Part shown: piece by piece, positions 11,851-23,309 of the stretch | Position numbering within the stretch: the first letter of the stretch is position 1 | How the letters are laid out: every line of letters starts with the position of its first letter | NCBI GenBank assembly: GCA_947095585.1 | Contig: OX352763.1 | Coordinates: 21,687,462 to 21,751,461, forward strand | Direction: 5' to 3' | DNA: 64,000 nucleotides | DNA from: Nephrocerus scutellatus | Lineage: Eukaryota; Arthropoda; Insecta; Diptera; Pipunculidae | Notes under the pieces: generated by a model | What the model saw: only the letters and a program-made list of their open reading frames with translations | Told to the model about the DNA's origin: nothing | The model's database searches: none | Made by a program: the position numbers and the translations under genes

Positions 11851-12343
11851 ATTGATCGGAAATAACGCATTAAACTGGGAAAGGTTCGGTGTGGTGAACA
11901 AATGCGACGTAGTCATAACGGAAGCATTGCTTCAACTACCAAGGGTTAAGCATCTTGAGTGTTCTAGTGGAACAAGAGTAAGTCGGGGCAGCTAGCAAAT
12001 ACAATGAAGACAGACAAAAAGGAAGTATTTTTTGGACTACCAGAAAAATAATATCTTTTTGTGAACTTTGTTCGGAAGGAACATGGTTTCTTCAAAAAGA
12101 GAAGCGGTTGAACGGGAGGCGGTACAGTGTAGCTACCTTGTCAACGTAGTAAAAACGGAAGAACTAGTAAAAAGTACTAATAAAAAAGACCTCAAAATCA
12201 CACGCGCCACACGAGACACGCGTCATACTCGGAATATAAAAAAATGCTATATTGACACTCACAACGCATTCAGTTCTATAGGTCGTGTGGATGGTGGTTT
12301 AATTGGTCGAAAATACAGACAAAAAGGAGTCAAGTCAATTTAA
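11851..12343. other. No recognised feature
   Basis: Sequence between a LINE and a mariner copy. One 91-codon ORF (12068-12343) is basic and lacks any familiar motif. Confidence 0.4.
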
Positions 12344-12771
12344 AAAATGCACCGTTCGGTGCGGTTTACACGCTGGTGGAATCCTCAGACCTTATTTCTT
12401 CAAAAATTAGGCTGTAATTGACCTTACAGTCAATGGTGATCGTTACCGCGCCATGATAAATGATTTTTGTTTTAAAATAAGAATGATATTGATCCGGAAG
12501 AGATGTGGTTTCAACAGGATGACCATACGATTAGTTGATTTCGAGAAATGGATCTGTTATTTGGCCTTCCAATTAATTTCTGTGGGTCCACGTGAAGTAT
12601 TCTGATAAATTGACGCCTTGGAGGACAACATTGTTCATGTTATTTGTGACATGCGATCAGCAGTGTTCGAAAAGTGGCCAAAAGTTGGACGTCTAAGCTG
12701 TCCTTCGTCAAAAACAGCCGTCGTGCTCATACGTCCAAAGTCATCTTGATATATTAACGCCATCCATTGTT

Positions 12772-12905
12772 CTTTTTTTTTTTTTGATAATGTACACACG
12801 CTAAAGGGGTTTGCACCCTTATAATGCTTAGCACAGCATGGGCGTTAGGAAATTAGGGAGAGGAAAGGATGAGATGTCTATGCACGCCTGTCTTAAACGA
12901 CTGCA
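12772..12905 (-). mobile_element. 3' end of the poly-A-tailed LINE, nested in the mariner copy
   Basis: A T-run (12772-12785) followed by a stretch with ACACACGCTAAAGGGGTT and GCTTAGCACAGCATGG that parallels 9887-10020 (ACACACGTAAAGGGGTTCG, GCTTGGCACAGCGTCG). It is therefore a strongly 5'-truncated insertion of the family at 9887-11850, in the same orientation. Mariner sequence resumes with TTTCGAATGAATGAAAC. No convincing target duplication could be drawn. Confidence 0.8.
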
Positions 12906-13294
12906 GATCATTTCGAATGAATGAAACAATTTAATTAAAGTTAAAATTTTTATGTCATTTTTTACAACTTTAAGATCTATTGGGCCTAAAAATAACAACC
13001 GACACATTGAATCATCATCATCACAATGAGACGATCAACTCATAAGGAGACATATTTCTTAGGACTTTGGGTATGGAGTCCTCACAGCTGCGATGCCAAT
13101 ATACCCGAAATAATTTTCAAATAACAAAATTTGATTAAAATTAAGTTTCTTGTGTTGCAAGTTCTATCGGGCTTATAAAAAAATATCCATTACATCGAAT
13201 CATCATCAACACAACGAGTCGATCAACTCATAAGGAGAAGTGATTATTAGGACTATGAACTATGGAGTCGTCACGAACAGCTTCGGTACCCATA

Positions 13295-13958
13295 TCTTCT
13301 TGCTTTATTTCCTTTACTCCGCGTGCGAGTATAGGGCTTCTACAAACGCCCACCAACGAACTCGATTTAACGCCAAGAGACGCCACTCGGTCCCCTGGGA
13401 TCTTGCTTCCTCTTCTATTGTCCTTTTCCATGTCTTGCTAGGACGGCCAACTCGACGACTTCCTTGTGGATTCCAGTCGAGCGCTGGTTTCGTAATGTCG
13501 TCCGCTTGCTTTCTCAAAGTGTGGCCAATCCAGGTCCATTTTCGTTTCCTGCTGTGTTACTCTCCGCATGTCTTGATTGGTGATAATGTCCGGCCATCTT
13601 ATTCTCAGTATTCACCTTAAGCACTTGTTGACGAAAACATGGAGGCGCATCGCAATTGACTCTGTGACTTTCCACGTTTCGCAGCCATACAAGAGTACTG
13701 AGAGAACGTTAGATCTGAAGATCATTAGCTTTAGATTCCGGGAGATTTGCGAGGAGTTCCAGATATTATTTAGCATACTATAGAAGTGTCGCGCCTTGTT
13801 TACACGAGAGCACACATCCGAGTCAGCACCACCATTTTTTGACATCCAGCTGCCCAAATAGAAAAATTATCGACTTCCTCTATCTGATGTCCGTCAGTCG
13901 AGAGATCACATGTTCCATTAGCGTTAACGCGAAGTAGTTTTGTTTTTGAGACGTTAAT
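13295..13958 (-). mobile_element. RTE/SR2-like LINE 3' part inserted in the mariner repeat array
   Basis: Minus-strand RT C-terminal region: INVSKTKLLRVNANGTCDLS near 13950-13900; LYGCETWKVTE near 13680; FVNKCLRVILRIRWPDII near 13620-13580; ALDWNPQGSRRVGRPSKTW near 13470-13415; then LALNRVRWWAFVEALYS near 13340. This order is that of the C-terminus of an RTE-like family with a WNPQGKRRRGRP signature. It is flanked by near-identical TTCGGTACCCATAT (13281-13294) and TTTCGGTTTCCCATAT (about 13959-13974), which look like target-site duplications. Clade is inferred from memory of similar C-termini. Confidence 0.8.
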
Positions 13959-14140
13959 TTTCGGTTTCCCATATACCCGAAATCATTTCCAAGTTTTAAT
14001 GACATATATCGCCCTTTTCTTGTGTTATTATTCACAGTTGAAAGTTCTATCGGGCTTAAAAAGAACCGAGAAATCATCGAATCATCATCATAACAATGTC
14101 CATCATATCTTATAAGTAAGTTTTTTCTTAAGAAACCGTA

Positions 14141-16205
14141 GAGAGAAAAAATTATCAAATACTGGGTCACTTTGATCGACATGTTGCAATTGATATTGGA
14201 ATGGATATTGCCTCACATTGTGCAAAATTGCCCGTTGAGATATATATTATCATCTGCAGTGAGTACATACATTCATGCACACATAAGCAGAAGACTGTGT
14301 GCAATTTCATATATGTATGTATATGCAGAAACCACAACTAATAACCGCACAAATTCTAAAGCAATTAACTCACTTCTAACGAAATAATTGGCCATCGCAA
14401 GTGCACGCATACACTATGCACAAGTATCGTGTATTCCTATACCTAGGTACCGCATGTGCGCCACTGGAGTGCACTCAATACTAGTACTTAGTCCGCTCCC
14501 ATAAAGCAACTACAACAACAACATTACTGTGGCCAAACAATAATAATTAGTTTATAATCATATGGAGCCAGAGGAATTCGCGCCACACAACCAACCAACT
14601 TTTCTCAGCCTGTGTGGCAGCCAGCAACTATATTAAAAAAATAAACGCTCCCAGCCGAATTAAAAAAGAAAAAAAAATATTGCTAACACATACACATACA
14701 CACACAACATTGTGCTATGCGGCAAAATTGCTACTGATTATGGTGCGGTCGGTCACTTGCGTTGTCGCGGTTGGTCGCATAGCGTTATGCTCCACAACAA
14801 GTCACCTTGGATGAAGAGCTTCCCATCACAAGCACGAACTTCGAACTACAGTGTGTTCCACAGATACACACACACACACATATTCATCGAGATGAACATG
14901 ATGTGTCAAAATGACGTTTTTAAGTGTCAAATTCTCGCCTTAGCCTCATTGATCGACGATGATCGGTTTTTTTTTTTGTTCAATTGCGTTGCGTCCGAGC
15001 GATTATTTGTTGGTAATGAGATTTTGCTCTTGCATCCTCGAGCAATTTTCCAATTTTCAATTAGGTTCAATTAAAAATTTCTTACGTGGCGACGACGACG
15101 ACGAGGTTGTCATACCATGTTCTCTGCGCTTCACATTGTGGTCGATCATCGATCGTTGGAGGTATTCCACGTAAAATTGCACAACATAGCCACGCGGTGA
15201 AGATCCACACTATTGCCCATCCATCCGTCCGCTGTAATACTTTGCGGTACGCGCGTGTGAAAATTAGGTAGAAAAAACACGAACCAGCAAAGACACCACA
15301 CCACACAGGTGTTTCTTGTAGTCCGTGTCGTCGTCATACCAGTGTGCAACAACAACTCGAGTGGAGTATCTCTAGATTCCAGATACACAAACACAATCTG
15401 GCGGTTTGTTCATTGCGCCACTTGTGATTGATCGACGATTATCATGATGAGCATGTATGTATCTGTATGTGCGTGTTTGTGCATCTAACTTTCGATGCTT
15501 GCAGATAGATCGCACAAACGAATCAAAACACAAATTTCAACTTTGAAGGATAAATCGAATGGCGGCGGCGGCGCTGCAATCATTGCATTGAAATTAAACA
15601 AATTAGCTCAAGGATGTGAGCGATCGCGATCGCGATCGGCCAGCCGACCGAGTGCGTGATGGATTTTCTTCATTGATTTTTATTAGAGTTTGAGGTTTAT
15701 CTGTTCTGGTTGTGTTGTCGTTCTGGCCTGCCGTTTTGCATTCGCATTTCAAATGGAAAATTATTGAAATTAGACATCTGCTGGTGGTTTGGATAGAAAT
15801 TAGATAGCCATTCAAGGTGTTTGGCTGTGTTGCAATATCTTAGCTTCAAGAATTCAAAATTAAATCGAAATTAAACTACGTACACATGCAGAGAAGCAAC
15901 ATATGCTCTTGGACCTTTCGTTAGTTATTTTGCAGTGAAGTGAAGTTGACTTTGTTTATATACATAACTCCAGATTTCTTTAATTATTAGTGCACTGTTT
16001 TTCGCTTTTATCTCTACTTAGGAGGAACTCTTTGTTAAGAACTCAGATGGAAAAAATGTAAATAAAGTTTCAAGCTTCTTTTTTCCTCTAAATTAAAACT
16101 TTCAAGGTTAAAAAAGGTGAGCCATAAGCAGAGTAGGGCGAATAACACAGAATGCTTTAGAAATGCATGTGGCCGCAACTATCTCTAACTGTTGGAATTG
16201 CGATC
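14141..16205. other. Element-poor interval without recognisable gene
   Basis: No transposon or exon recognised. Contains CA-rich runs (14690-14710, 14866-14880), a short GACGAC run near 15095, a GATCGCGATCGCGATCG run near 15620, and ORFs of at most 120 codons without family motifs. Confidence 0.45.
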
Positions 16206-16209
16206 AAAC

Positions 16210-18048
16210 CTTCACGTGGTGGCCGGTGGTAATTTTCCTCGAGTACAGGAACAGCGAAATGATCGGGATGGTCCATTCATAGTAAGGTTGGGGCGAGGCC
16301 AATAACCTGGCCCGTAAATAAACCATATTACGGAACCCAAAATCAGCCTCGGATGCACTGATGAACGATGACGACCACGACAACTAAAATGGCTAAACGA
16401 TTTAAGAATTTTCTCATGGAACGTATGCTCACTGTATAGAGCTCGAGCTGCACAGCAGCTAGCCGATACCCTGTCCAAATATAATGCTGACATAACAGTA
16501 ATTCAGGAGATGTGGTGGACGAGGAATGGTGTCCTACAATAATCAAAGCTGTCATGCAAGACATCATGTGCTCGGGGTGGGGTTTCTAGTCAGCAAAAGA
16601 ATGAAACCCACCGCTATCGGCTTTAAAGCAGTGAATGAACGGCTATGCATCCTTCGCGTGCTGGGTAGATTTAAAAACTTACGCCTCATAAACGTTCACC
16701 CACCTACAGAGGATTCCCCAGATGAGGAAAAAGAAGAATTATTTGAATCAGTCGAACGGGAACTCCATGCCTGTCGGCAGTATGACGTAAAAATCATTCT
16801 GGGGGATACGAATGACAAAATAGGTATGGAGCCAGTATTCAGGCAGTAGGTACATTGGCACCCATAGCTTACACGAGAACACTAATGACAATGGACAACG
16901 AGTCATAGAGATGGCAGTAAGCAATAATTTGGTCGTTGTGAGTACAGGGTTTGCGCGTAGAAATATCCACAAAGCCACCTGGATGTCTCCATCAAGCTAG
17001 TCTCAGCCAGATATACCAAGTGTTGATAGACCGCCGCCACAACCCGAACCTGATGATTGTACAAACGTACCGAGGTGCCAACGTTGAATCGGATCACTAT
17101 CTTGTTGAAATGGTGCTGCGAGCGCGGATTGCATCATTAAGAAAGACAGCATCCGCGAATCAGATTCGAGTCAATACGGCTGCACTTCGCAACGAAGAGA
17201 CCATAAACAACTACGGTCAAGCGATAGGACTCGCTCTAAATGCAGGAAGAGTTAGTCCTGGGGCTGATATGCCGGGCGTAGAAGAGAAATGGACACGCCT
17301 TAAGAATACTGTCATTAGTACTGCTGACTCCATAGTAGGTAGTAGTCGTAGAGATCGACACGACAGGCTCGATGACGATTGTAAGTTAGCGAGTGAAATT
17401 AATGCGACAATGCTCTGAAGATATGAAAAAACAGTTCATCGGCGAAAGAAAGTAGCCTGGGAGAAGAATCTCGTCCGTTAAATAGAACAGCACAGAGAGC
17501 AAGGAAGGCACCAGGTACGGAAGTTCTACCAAAGAGTCCGCGGTATGACGCAATATACACTGCGAGCACATACTGCAAAGACAAAGAGGGTAATCTGTTC
17601 GCCGATCTCAAAGGCATCTTAGTGCCATGGGAAGAGCACTTTCATGAGTTGCTTAATGGCCAGCTAACTGATGAATTGGAGGCTCCACCAATGACCAAAG
17701 ACCACACTATACTGCCGCCACCAAGCATAGACGAAGTTAGCAGTGCGATAAATCGGCTAAAAAATAATAAGGCCCCGGAATCTAATGGTATCCCAGCGGA
17801 GCTGATTAAAACAGGAACTAATAGTGCAAGTATGGTAGGAAAGAAGCGATACCAGAAAAATGGCGAAGAGGCATCCTGTGCCCCATATATAAGAAACGAG
17901 ATATCAGAACATGCAGCAATTATTTTGGTATAACGTTGTTGAGTACCGCGTATACAATTTTTCTCCTCTATCCTTCAAGACAGGATAGCCCCTTACGCTA
18001 AAGTCATCATTGGTTCATATCAGTGTGGCTTCATCCCAGGCCAACCTT
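16210..18048 (+). mobile_element. RTE-type LINE, 5' half with endonuclease and start of RT
   Basis: Plus-strand copy. Probable 5' leader from about 16210. The endonuclease starts at 16405 with FSWNVCSLYRARAAQQLAD and ADITVIQEMWWT, shifts frame to VLGVGFLVSKRM, LRLINVHPPTEDSPDEE and [11 protein letters not shown], shifts again to [19 protein letters not shown], then VLIDRRHN and YRGANVESDHYLV. The RT begins near 17720 with INRLKNNKAPESNGIPAELI (family form KAxGxDGIPAELIK) and continues with GITLLST and ILQDRIAPYAKVIIG up to about 18048, where homology stops at GFIPGQ. It matches the 3' half copy at 58690 at roughly nine bases in ten over the shared stretch. Several stops and frameshifts. Confidence 0.9.
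16405..17418 (+). pseudogene. Apurinic-type endonuclease domain of the RTE copy, broken by frameshifts
   Basis: Pieces in three frames together cover an RTE endonuclease: the N-terminal SWNVCSLY, the catalytic-glutamate segment as IQEMWWT, the central GDTNDKIG (family GDFNAKIG), and the C-terminal SDHYLV (family SDHxLV), where aspartate and histidine help cut the target strand. 16526-16849 and 16951-17418 are the two longest open pieces. Stops and frameshifts at about 16530, 16848 and 16950 inactivate it. Confidence 0.85.
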
Positions 18049-18089
18049 GTGAAGCTAGAAGCCTTCAAGAGTTGCAAGGTGTGAGTGAT

Positions 18090-18247
18090 GTAAGGTTAAA
18101 AGTACGTCTCTTCGTATTAAAAGGCTACGTACACCGCAGGGGTTGAAAATAGACCCCCACCCTCCCACACGATTTTTTTTCACGAAATTAACCAAGGAAT
18201 AACCCCTTGAAGTATTTGCCACCTTAACGGATACACCCTGTATATAC
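18090..18247. mobile_element. Terminal fragment of a small DNA transposon (MITE-like)
   Basis: The right end reads GGATACACCCTGTATATAC. CACCCTGTATA-type ends next to TA are common termini of insect Tc1/mariner-like and MITE elements, and the run TTTTTTTTCACGAAATTAAC with CACCCTCCCAC gives an A/C-biased body. No second terminus was found, so it is a truncated end inserted between an RTE piece and another LINE. Confidence 0.4.
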
Positions 18248-18261
18248 AACACAGCAAAGGC

Positions 18262-19230
18262 GTTAACAAAATTTTCAATATAATCCTTGAATTAAATGCG
18301 AGTAAGGCACCGGACATCAATGGAATAAAGCCAGTTGATTTAAAAGCAAATGCAGGAATTCTTAGAACTATACTCACAAAAATAACTAATAGTAGTTTGG
18401 AAGAATGCGTCATACCATAAACGTCATAGAATACTGGAGGCTGTGCACACGATGGGAATTGGCTGGGTGGGAAGCTTTGGCTAGCTGGTTACTAGAATAC
18501 CTCAATTATCGTCACTGACCTCACAGAAATTCAAGTTATATTTTCTGCAATCTATAATGAACCGAAGCGGAATGAATACGGCGTACCACAGGGGTCAAAA
18601 TTCGGGCCATTACTATTTATTTGGCTAGCTGGTTACTAGAATACCTCAATTATCGTCACTGACCTCACTGAAACTCAAGTTATATTTTCTGCAATCTATA
18701 ATGAACCGAAGCGGACTGAATATGGCCTACCACAGGGATCAAAATTCGGGCCATTACTATTTATTTGGCTAGCTGGTTACTAGAATACCTCAATTATCGT
18801 CACTGACCTCACAGAAATTCAAGTTATATTTTCTGCAATCTATAATGAACCGAAGCGGAATGAATACGGCGTACCACAGGGGTCAAAATTCGGGCCATTA
18901 CTATTTATTTGGCTAGCTGGTTAATAGAATACCTCAATTATCGTCACTGACCTCACTGAAACTCAAGTTATATTTTCTGCAATCTATAATGAACCGAAGC
19001 GGACTGAATATGGCCTACCACAGGGATCAAAATTCGGGCCATTACTATTTATTTGGCTAGCTGGTTACTAGCTGGTTCAAGTTATATTTTCTGCAATCTA
19101 TAATGAACCGAAGCGGACTAAATACGGCGTACCACAGGGGTCAAAATTCGGGCCATTAATATTTATTTTATACAAGAATGAGCTGCTGTTAATCTTCAAA
19201 GAAAGCATTCTCTATGTGTACGCCTATTAT
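18262..19230 (+). mobile_element. LINE reverse transcriptase remnant with internally amplified segment
   Basis: Starts with an RT N-terminal stretch, LNASKAPDINGIKPVDLKAN (family KSxGxDGI), near 18285-18350. From 18479 the segment that ends in the RT motif B peptide GVPQGSKFGPLLFI is repeated (see next entry). After the last unit the frame runs on as ILYKNELLLIF and ILYVYAYYTAI, i.e. a decayed LYINDL and YADDTAI catalytic box. So this is one RT gene whose central 48 codons were multiplied. Jockey-like by motif; exact clade unknown. Confidence 0.75.
18479..19166 (+). repeat. 144 bp tandem array inside an RT gene, ABAB higher-order pattern
   Basis: Units start at 18479, 18623, 18767, 18911 and 19055 (GGCTAGCTGGTTA). 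The first four are exactly 144 bp; the fifth lacks about 32 bp. Units 1 and 3 share ACAGAAATTCAAG and GGCGTACCACAGGGGTC (type A); units 2 and 4 share ACTGAAACTCAAG and GGCCTACCACAGGGATC (type B). The order ABAB implies duplication of a 288 bp dimer. 144 is a multiple of three, so the reading frame is preserved across units. Confidence 0.95.
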
Positions 19231-19239
19231 ACAGCCATA

Positions 19240-19856
19240 GTAGTAATTCATTGATCGCGAATTTGTCCACTTTGAGGAGATAGATCGACTGTCTTTCTTT
19301 TTTCTTTGTGACTTGGCGTAAAATAACTGCGTTAGTTTCTTCAGAAAGCTTTTTTCTAAAAAACAAATTTAATTGTAATTTTAACTGAAATCTTACAATA
19401 AACTAAAAACCACAATGATCGACCACTAAAAAGGAGATCGTAGATTTTGTGTAAATATCAAGCGAAGAAAACTTTTTGTGATGGCACAGATGGATAGTAA
19501 GCTGTCGTGTTTAACAAATTATAATAATTTTTTCATGTTATATGCGATAATTCCGCTAATGTTTTACCGCCCAACGCCCACACACTTCATGTACCGACCA
19601 CAAGATCGAAATTGAAAAACAACTGCATCTGCTAATCCCACGATAAATATCGTAAAACCGCAAAAATACCTTCTGGTTCGTTCGCATCGCAGACTCCATC
19701 AAGGAGCGAAAAAAAAAAACACAAAAACTTCTCCTCCATAAACCGCGTGAGCAATGCTCACTGACTCACTAATAAGTGCACATACATCATTTATCATGTT
19801 CACCGCAGTGTTCCAGCGCATGTCCAAGCGCGCATGCGCGCCAGTCAGCCAGTAAG

Positions 19857-19887
<31 letters not shown>

Positions 19888-21160
19888 TCGCATTCATCAA
19901 TAAGCCACCTCGGCACATTGCACTGCACTCATGTTGTATACTACTAGTACCTACATATGTACGTGCGACATGTACGCGCTTCCGTATAATTTTTCTTTTT
20001 GCTGTCGCGTTGTCCATCGTCAATATATCATCTGTTGGTGGTTGTTGGTCGGCGGTTGCCGTCCCCGATAACGCTGATGCTGATGGAAGAACGGTGCATA
20101 AAAAGTCTGACCAGCCGACCAACCACACACTCAACCTCAGTCCAACAGACATCACACATCTCTCTATGGCATCTCTATCAGAAATTAAGTCTTTATCTTA
20201 TACGAGAGACGAGTGCGTCCAGTGTTTTTATCTAGGAGCTGCTGCTGCTGCTACTACTGCTGCTGGCCGAGTGGTAGTACATCATGCGGTAGCGTAGAGG
20301 AATATCAAAATGTCGGCATCTTTCTTCTTCTTGATGTGCACACGCTCGCTCACTTCACTTCAGCCAGCGTTCTTCATCTGTTTTCGCGGGAGAACGATGA
20401 TCTGTCATAATTTATTAATCGACTTTGGCAGCATATAAGTCACTAATCATGATGAAGAGTAAGGAAAGTGGGGGTGAGCGGCGGTTTTTTGTTTTTGCAG
20501 AAGCTATCTAGTGGTCGATGTTGGCAAGTAGAGGCCTGAAGGAAAGGTGCGATTGACTTCTACAGTTAGTGAAAGAAATGCGAATGGGCCCAAGAGGACG
20601 ACGCACGATCTTCTTCTCATTTTTACTTGGGATCTTAACTTTAGCGATTTACGCGTTACATAACTTTTTTTATTATATAACCCATGTCATTCAATTGTCA
20701 GAACAGAAACCATTAATAAGGTCACGTAAGTAAAAGGTCCAGTCCAGCTGCCAAAAAAGACAAAATATCGTAGGGAAATACAGAATTACGGCAAAGAGAA
20801 AACAGTTTCCGATAACACAAGGTACAGGATGTTGTTATAACAATCGTGCAACTAAGGCAGGAACCTCAAAACCAAAAGAAGACACTAGAACTCTGCTTCC
20901 AAAAATTCGCTCACTAATACTTTTCATGTATAATTTAAAAGCCCCTGAGGACACAAAAGAACGACCATCTTATTTATATGGGTGGTTTGTTACTAGTTAC
21001 TGAGTCAGGTACTGTAGACATTACCAAAAGGTATGATACCATCTTCTACCAACAACTGCATCCCCAAACTTTGCTTCAGCTTCATCTTCGGTTTCGAATT
21101 TCCGATTAAATGAAACTAGAAGGAGGGGAAATTAACGAAACAGTTTGACGTCACAATCTA
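19240..21160. other. Microsatellite-bearing interval without recognisable gene
   Basis: Mostly unrecognised DNA. The 173-codon ORF at 19776-20297 is inflated by the CAGC run (reads SKPASQPASQP) and shows no domain. 20700-21160 may be further decayed 5' sequence of the LINE that follows. Confidence 0.4.
19855..19884. repeat. (CAGC)n microsatellite
   Basis: Seven near-perfect units; the complementary (GGCT)n run occurs at 57234-57264. Confidence 0.95.
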
Positions 21161-21164
21161 TGGC

Positions 21165-22020
21165 GACAGATTCCAGATGAAGGATGGAGTTGATGCAGGT
21201 GCGGTCTTCTCGGACAAGCTTTATCTGTCAAGGTCTAACAGGCTTCCTGTCTCGACCAGCATTTTTCAGGCGAAGATTCTAGCTAGAATGTAGTTGGCAT
21301 TCAGTCATAGTACCGCATAACTTAGAAAGAGTTGGTATCAATCTGACATCAAACCCATTCAACTTCCAACAACTCGAAACTTCTTGTCAAACAGTTCCAA
21401 GCAGCATTGGCTTCGATTATCCAAATTCTGGATGTTACCATCGTGCAGGTGTAAGTCCAAGGGTATAGTTAGTAACTTAGATGGCAACGAAACAGCAGAC
21501 GAATTGGCAAATAAGGATATTGCCGTAATGGAAATAGTAAGCTGGCTATAGTGAGCTCAATCAAGGATATCTCTTTTTTTACTACTAATTCCTAACTAAG
21601 GTGGAGCAATATGACCAAGTGCAAGAGTGGGCATAACACACGCTCCTACAAAAAAAGCAAAACCATTGAGTTCAATTTCTTGGAAGGATATTGCCAGAGT
21701 TGTGGCTACCAGAACGGGTCACTGGCCGGTGGGCAGCTGTTAAACTAGGTATTCTACATAACACCATCTGCAGGAGCTACAAGGAGGAAGAAACCGGCCC
21801 TAGCAGGGTCCAGACACCGCAGAGCATTTTTCTTTGGCGACCTGAAAGAGCTTTCGGAGTATAGGAGTATATCAAATTGATCTCGTACTTGAATGATAAG
21901 GGCTGGATTTGAAACCATCCAAATAACCTATGAGGGTATGTTAACAAAATGTTACACTTAGGCGCTGATTGAGGCTTTGGCAAGTGCATCGGGAAAGTGC
22001 CACTATACCTACCTACCTAC
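21165..22020 (+). mobile_element. RNase H and C-terminal tail of a LINE (I/LOA/R1 group)
   Basis: Plus-strand 3' fragment. RNase H pieces: GVDAGAVFSDKLYLSRSNRL and SIFQAKI near 21188-21290, then DGNETADELANKD near 21480. The tail gives TGHWPVG and LGILHNTICRSCKEEE near 21720-21790 in one frame, and FFFGDLKELSEYRSI after it. CRSCxEE is the zinc-knuckle-like end of this group; the same end occurs at 31840 as FCRSCMDEVEED. The catalytic glutamate of RNase H (QAEI) is lysine here, so it is inactive. The 3' tail ends in a CTAC microsatellite near 22007-22020. Confidence 0.78.
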
Positions 22021-22241
22021 CATAATTTCACTAAATATGTATATAAACCGATGTAATAGAAATAAACCGGAAATAAACTCCGCATTGGTTGAGAAGATAC
22101 TAGGGGGTCTCCTCCGCTTCTCCACAAAGCCTGCAGCTCTCACTCTCTTTTTGTCTTAATTTCTTTAGATGCTCCTTCAGTCAATTAATGATAATGGTAA
22201 ATAACAAGAAACCAGTCTCTAAAACTCAGATTTTCGACTTA

Positions 22242-23302
22242 ATGGGTGTTATTTTGCTTAGATAGAACTTACCTATGGGTTAACTGTCAAACGAGCTGTA
22301 ATACTGCACTCAACCTTGATATTTATTATCAGTATACCCTGGCAAATTATCACAAATAAACTCACGCTTGAACAATGCTACCAAAGCATCAGGATTTCCC
22401 TTGAAAATCGGTCGTCAAGCAGTTGGAAATTGAGCCGTTGATTTTGTGCGTTTAGCGATGAGGCTTATTTTTAGCTTAACGGTTTGTTAATAAACTGATT
22501 TACCACATACGGCATGAGACCAATCCAGAAGGGATCTGTATACATTGCACCTAGAAAAATGGACCGTTTGGTGCTGTTTATAAGCAGGCGGCATCCTCGG
22601 ACCTTATTTCATCAACACAGAGGCCGGAGTTCACATTACAGTCAATGGAGATCGTTACCGCACCATGATCAGTGATTTTTTGTTTGAAATTGATCCGGAC
22701 GAAATGTGATTTCAATAGGATGGCGCTACGTGTCATCCATCGACTTATTCAAATCAAATTTTAGCGATAAAATGATTTCGAGAAATGGACCTGTCAATTA
22801 GCCTCCAAGGTTTTGCGATTTGACTGACACCTTTCGATTATTTCCTGTGGATGGGTTAATGCTGATCAACCAGCAACAATTGACGCCTTGGATGCTTAAA
22901 TTGTTCGTGTTATTTGTGGCAGATGGCCAAAACAGTGGTCGAAAAGTTGACCATAATTTGATATCCAGAATGCGCTTTGGCTAAACCAGCCACGATAACC
23001 GTGTGCCCGAAATAATTTTAAAATGTTAATGCCATATATTGATCTTTCGAATGAATAAAACAATTTGATTAAAATTCAATTTTTTGTATTATTTTTTACA
23101 ATTTCAAGTTCTATCGGGCTTAAAAAAAACAACGATCGAATCGTCATCACAATGTCGATCAACTAGAACTCATTGGGTGACATGTTTTTTAGGAGTATGG
23201 AGTTGTCACGAACCGCCCCGCCCCGGTTGCCCTTAACACGAAGTCATTCTTCTTTTTCTTTTTTACAATTTCAAGTTCTATCGGGTTTAAAAAATCACCT
23301 TT
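22242..23302 (+). mobile_element. Mariner-family transposon copy 2, both ends present, duplicated 3' end
   Basis: Bounded by TA at 22240-22241 and 23303-23304. Left terminus ATGGGTGTTATTTTGC followed by TTAGATAGAACTT; right terminus, read inward on the other strand, AAGGTGATTTTTTAAACCCG then ATAGAAC, so terminal inverted repeats of about 28 bp. Between them are a decayed transposase start (RLTLEQCYQSI, partly shifted), NGDRYRTMI, DPDEM, RNGPV, FCDLT and a decayed C-terminus. The GTTCTATCGGG 3' module occurs at 23108 and again at 23275; the outer copy is the true end. A stop in nearly every segment shows it is non-autonomous now. Confidence 0.88.
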
Positions 23303-23309
23303 TACAAAC

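Larger units (their letters stand above)
12344..14140 (+). mobile_element. Mariner-family transposon copy 1, 5'-truncated, with nested LINEs and tandem 3' ends
   Basis: It begins inside the transposase gene (decayed TVWCALHAGG), continues with NGDRYRAMI and DPEEMWFQQD, then the C-terminus near 12720. Two LINE pieces interrupt it (12772-12905 and 13295-13958). The 3' terminal region, ending in GTTCTATCGGGCTTAAAA, occurs three times, at about 12974, 13160 and 14044, separated by a spacer with ATCATCATC and GTCGATCAACTCATAAGGAG. After removing the second insertion the unit length is about 186-196 bp. Transposase motifs match the copies at 22242, 38458 and 53621. Such enzymes cut and paste DNA at TA sites; this one is dead. 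Confidence 0.85.

Noticed and set aside
19776..20297. 173-codon ORF with SQPASQPASQP stretch
   Set aside because: The length comes from a CAGC microsatellite; no domain, no likely start context and equally long overlapping minus ORF.
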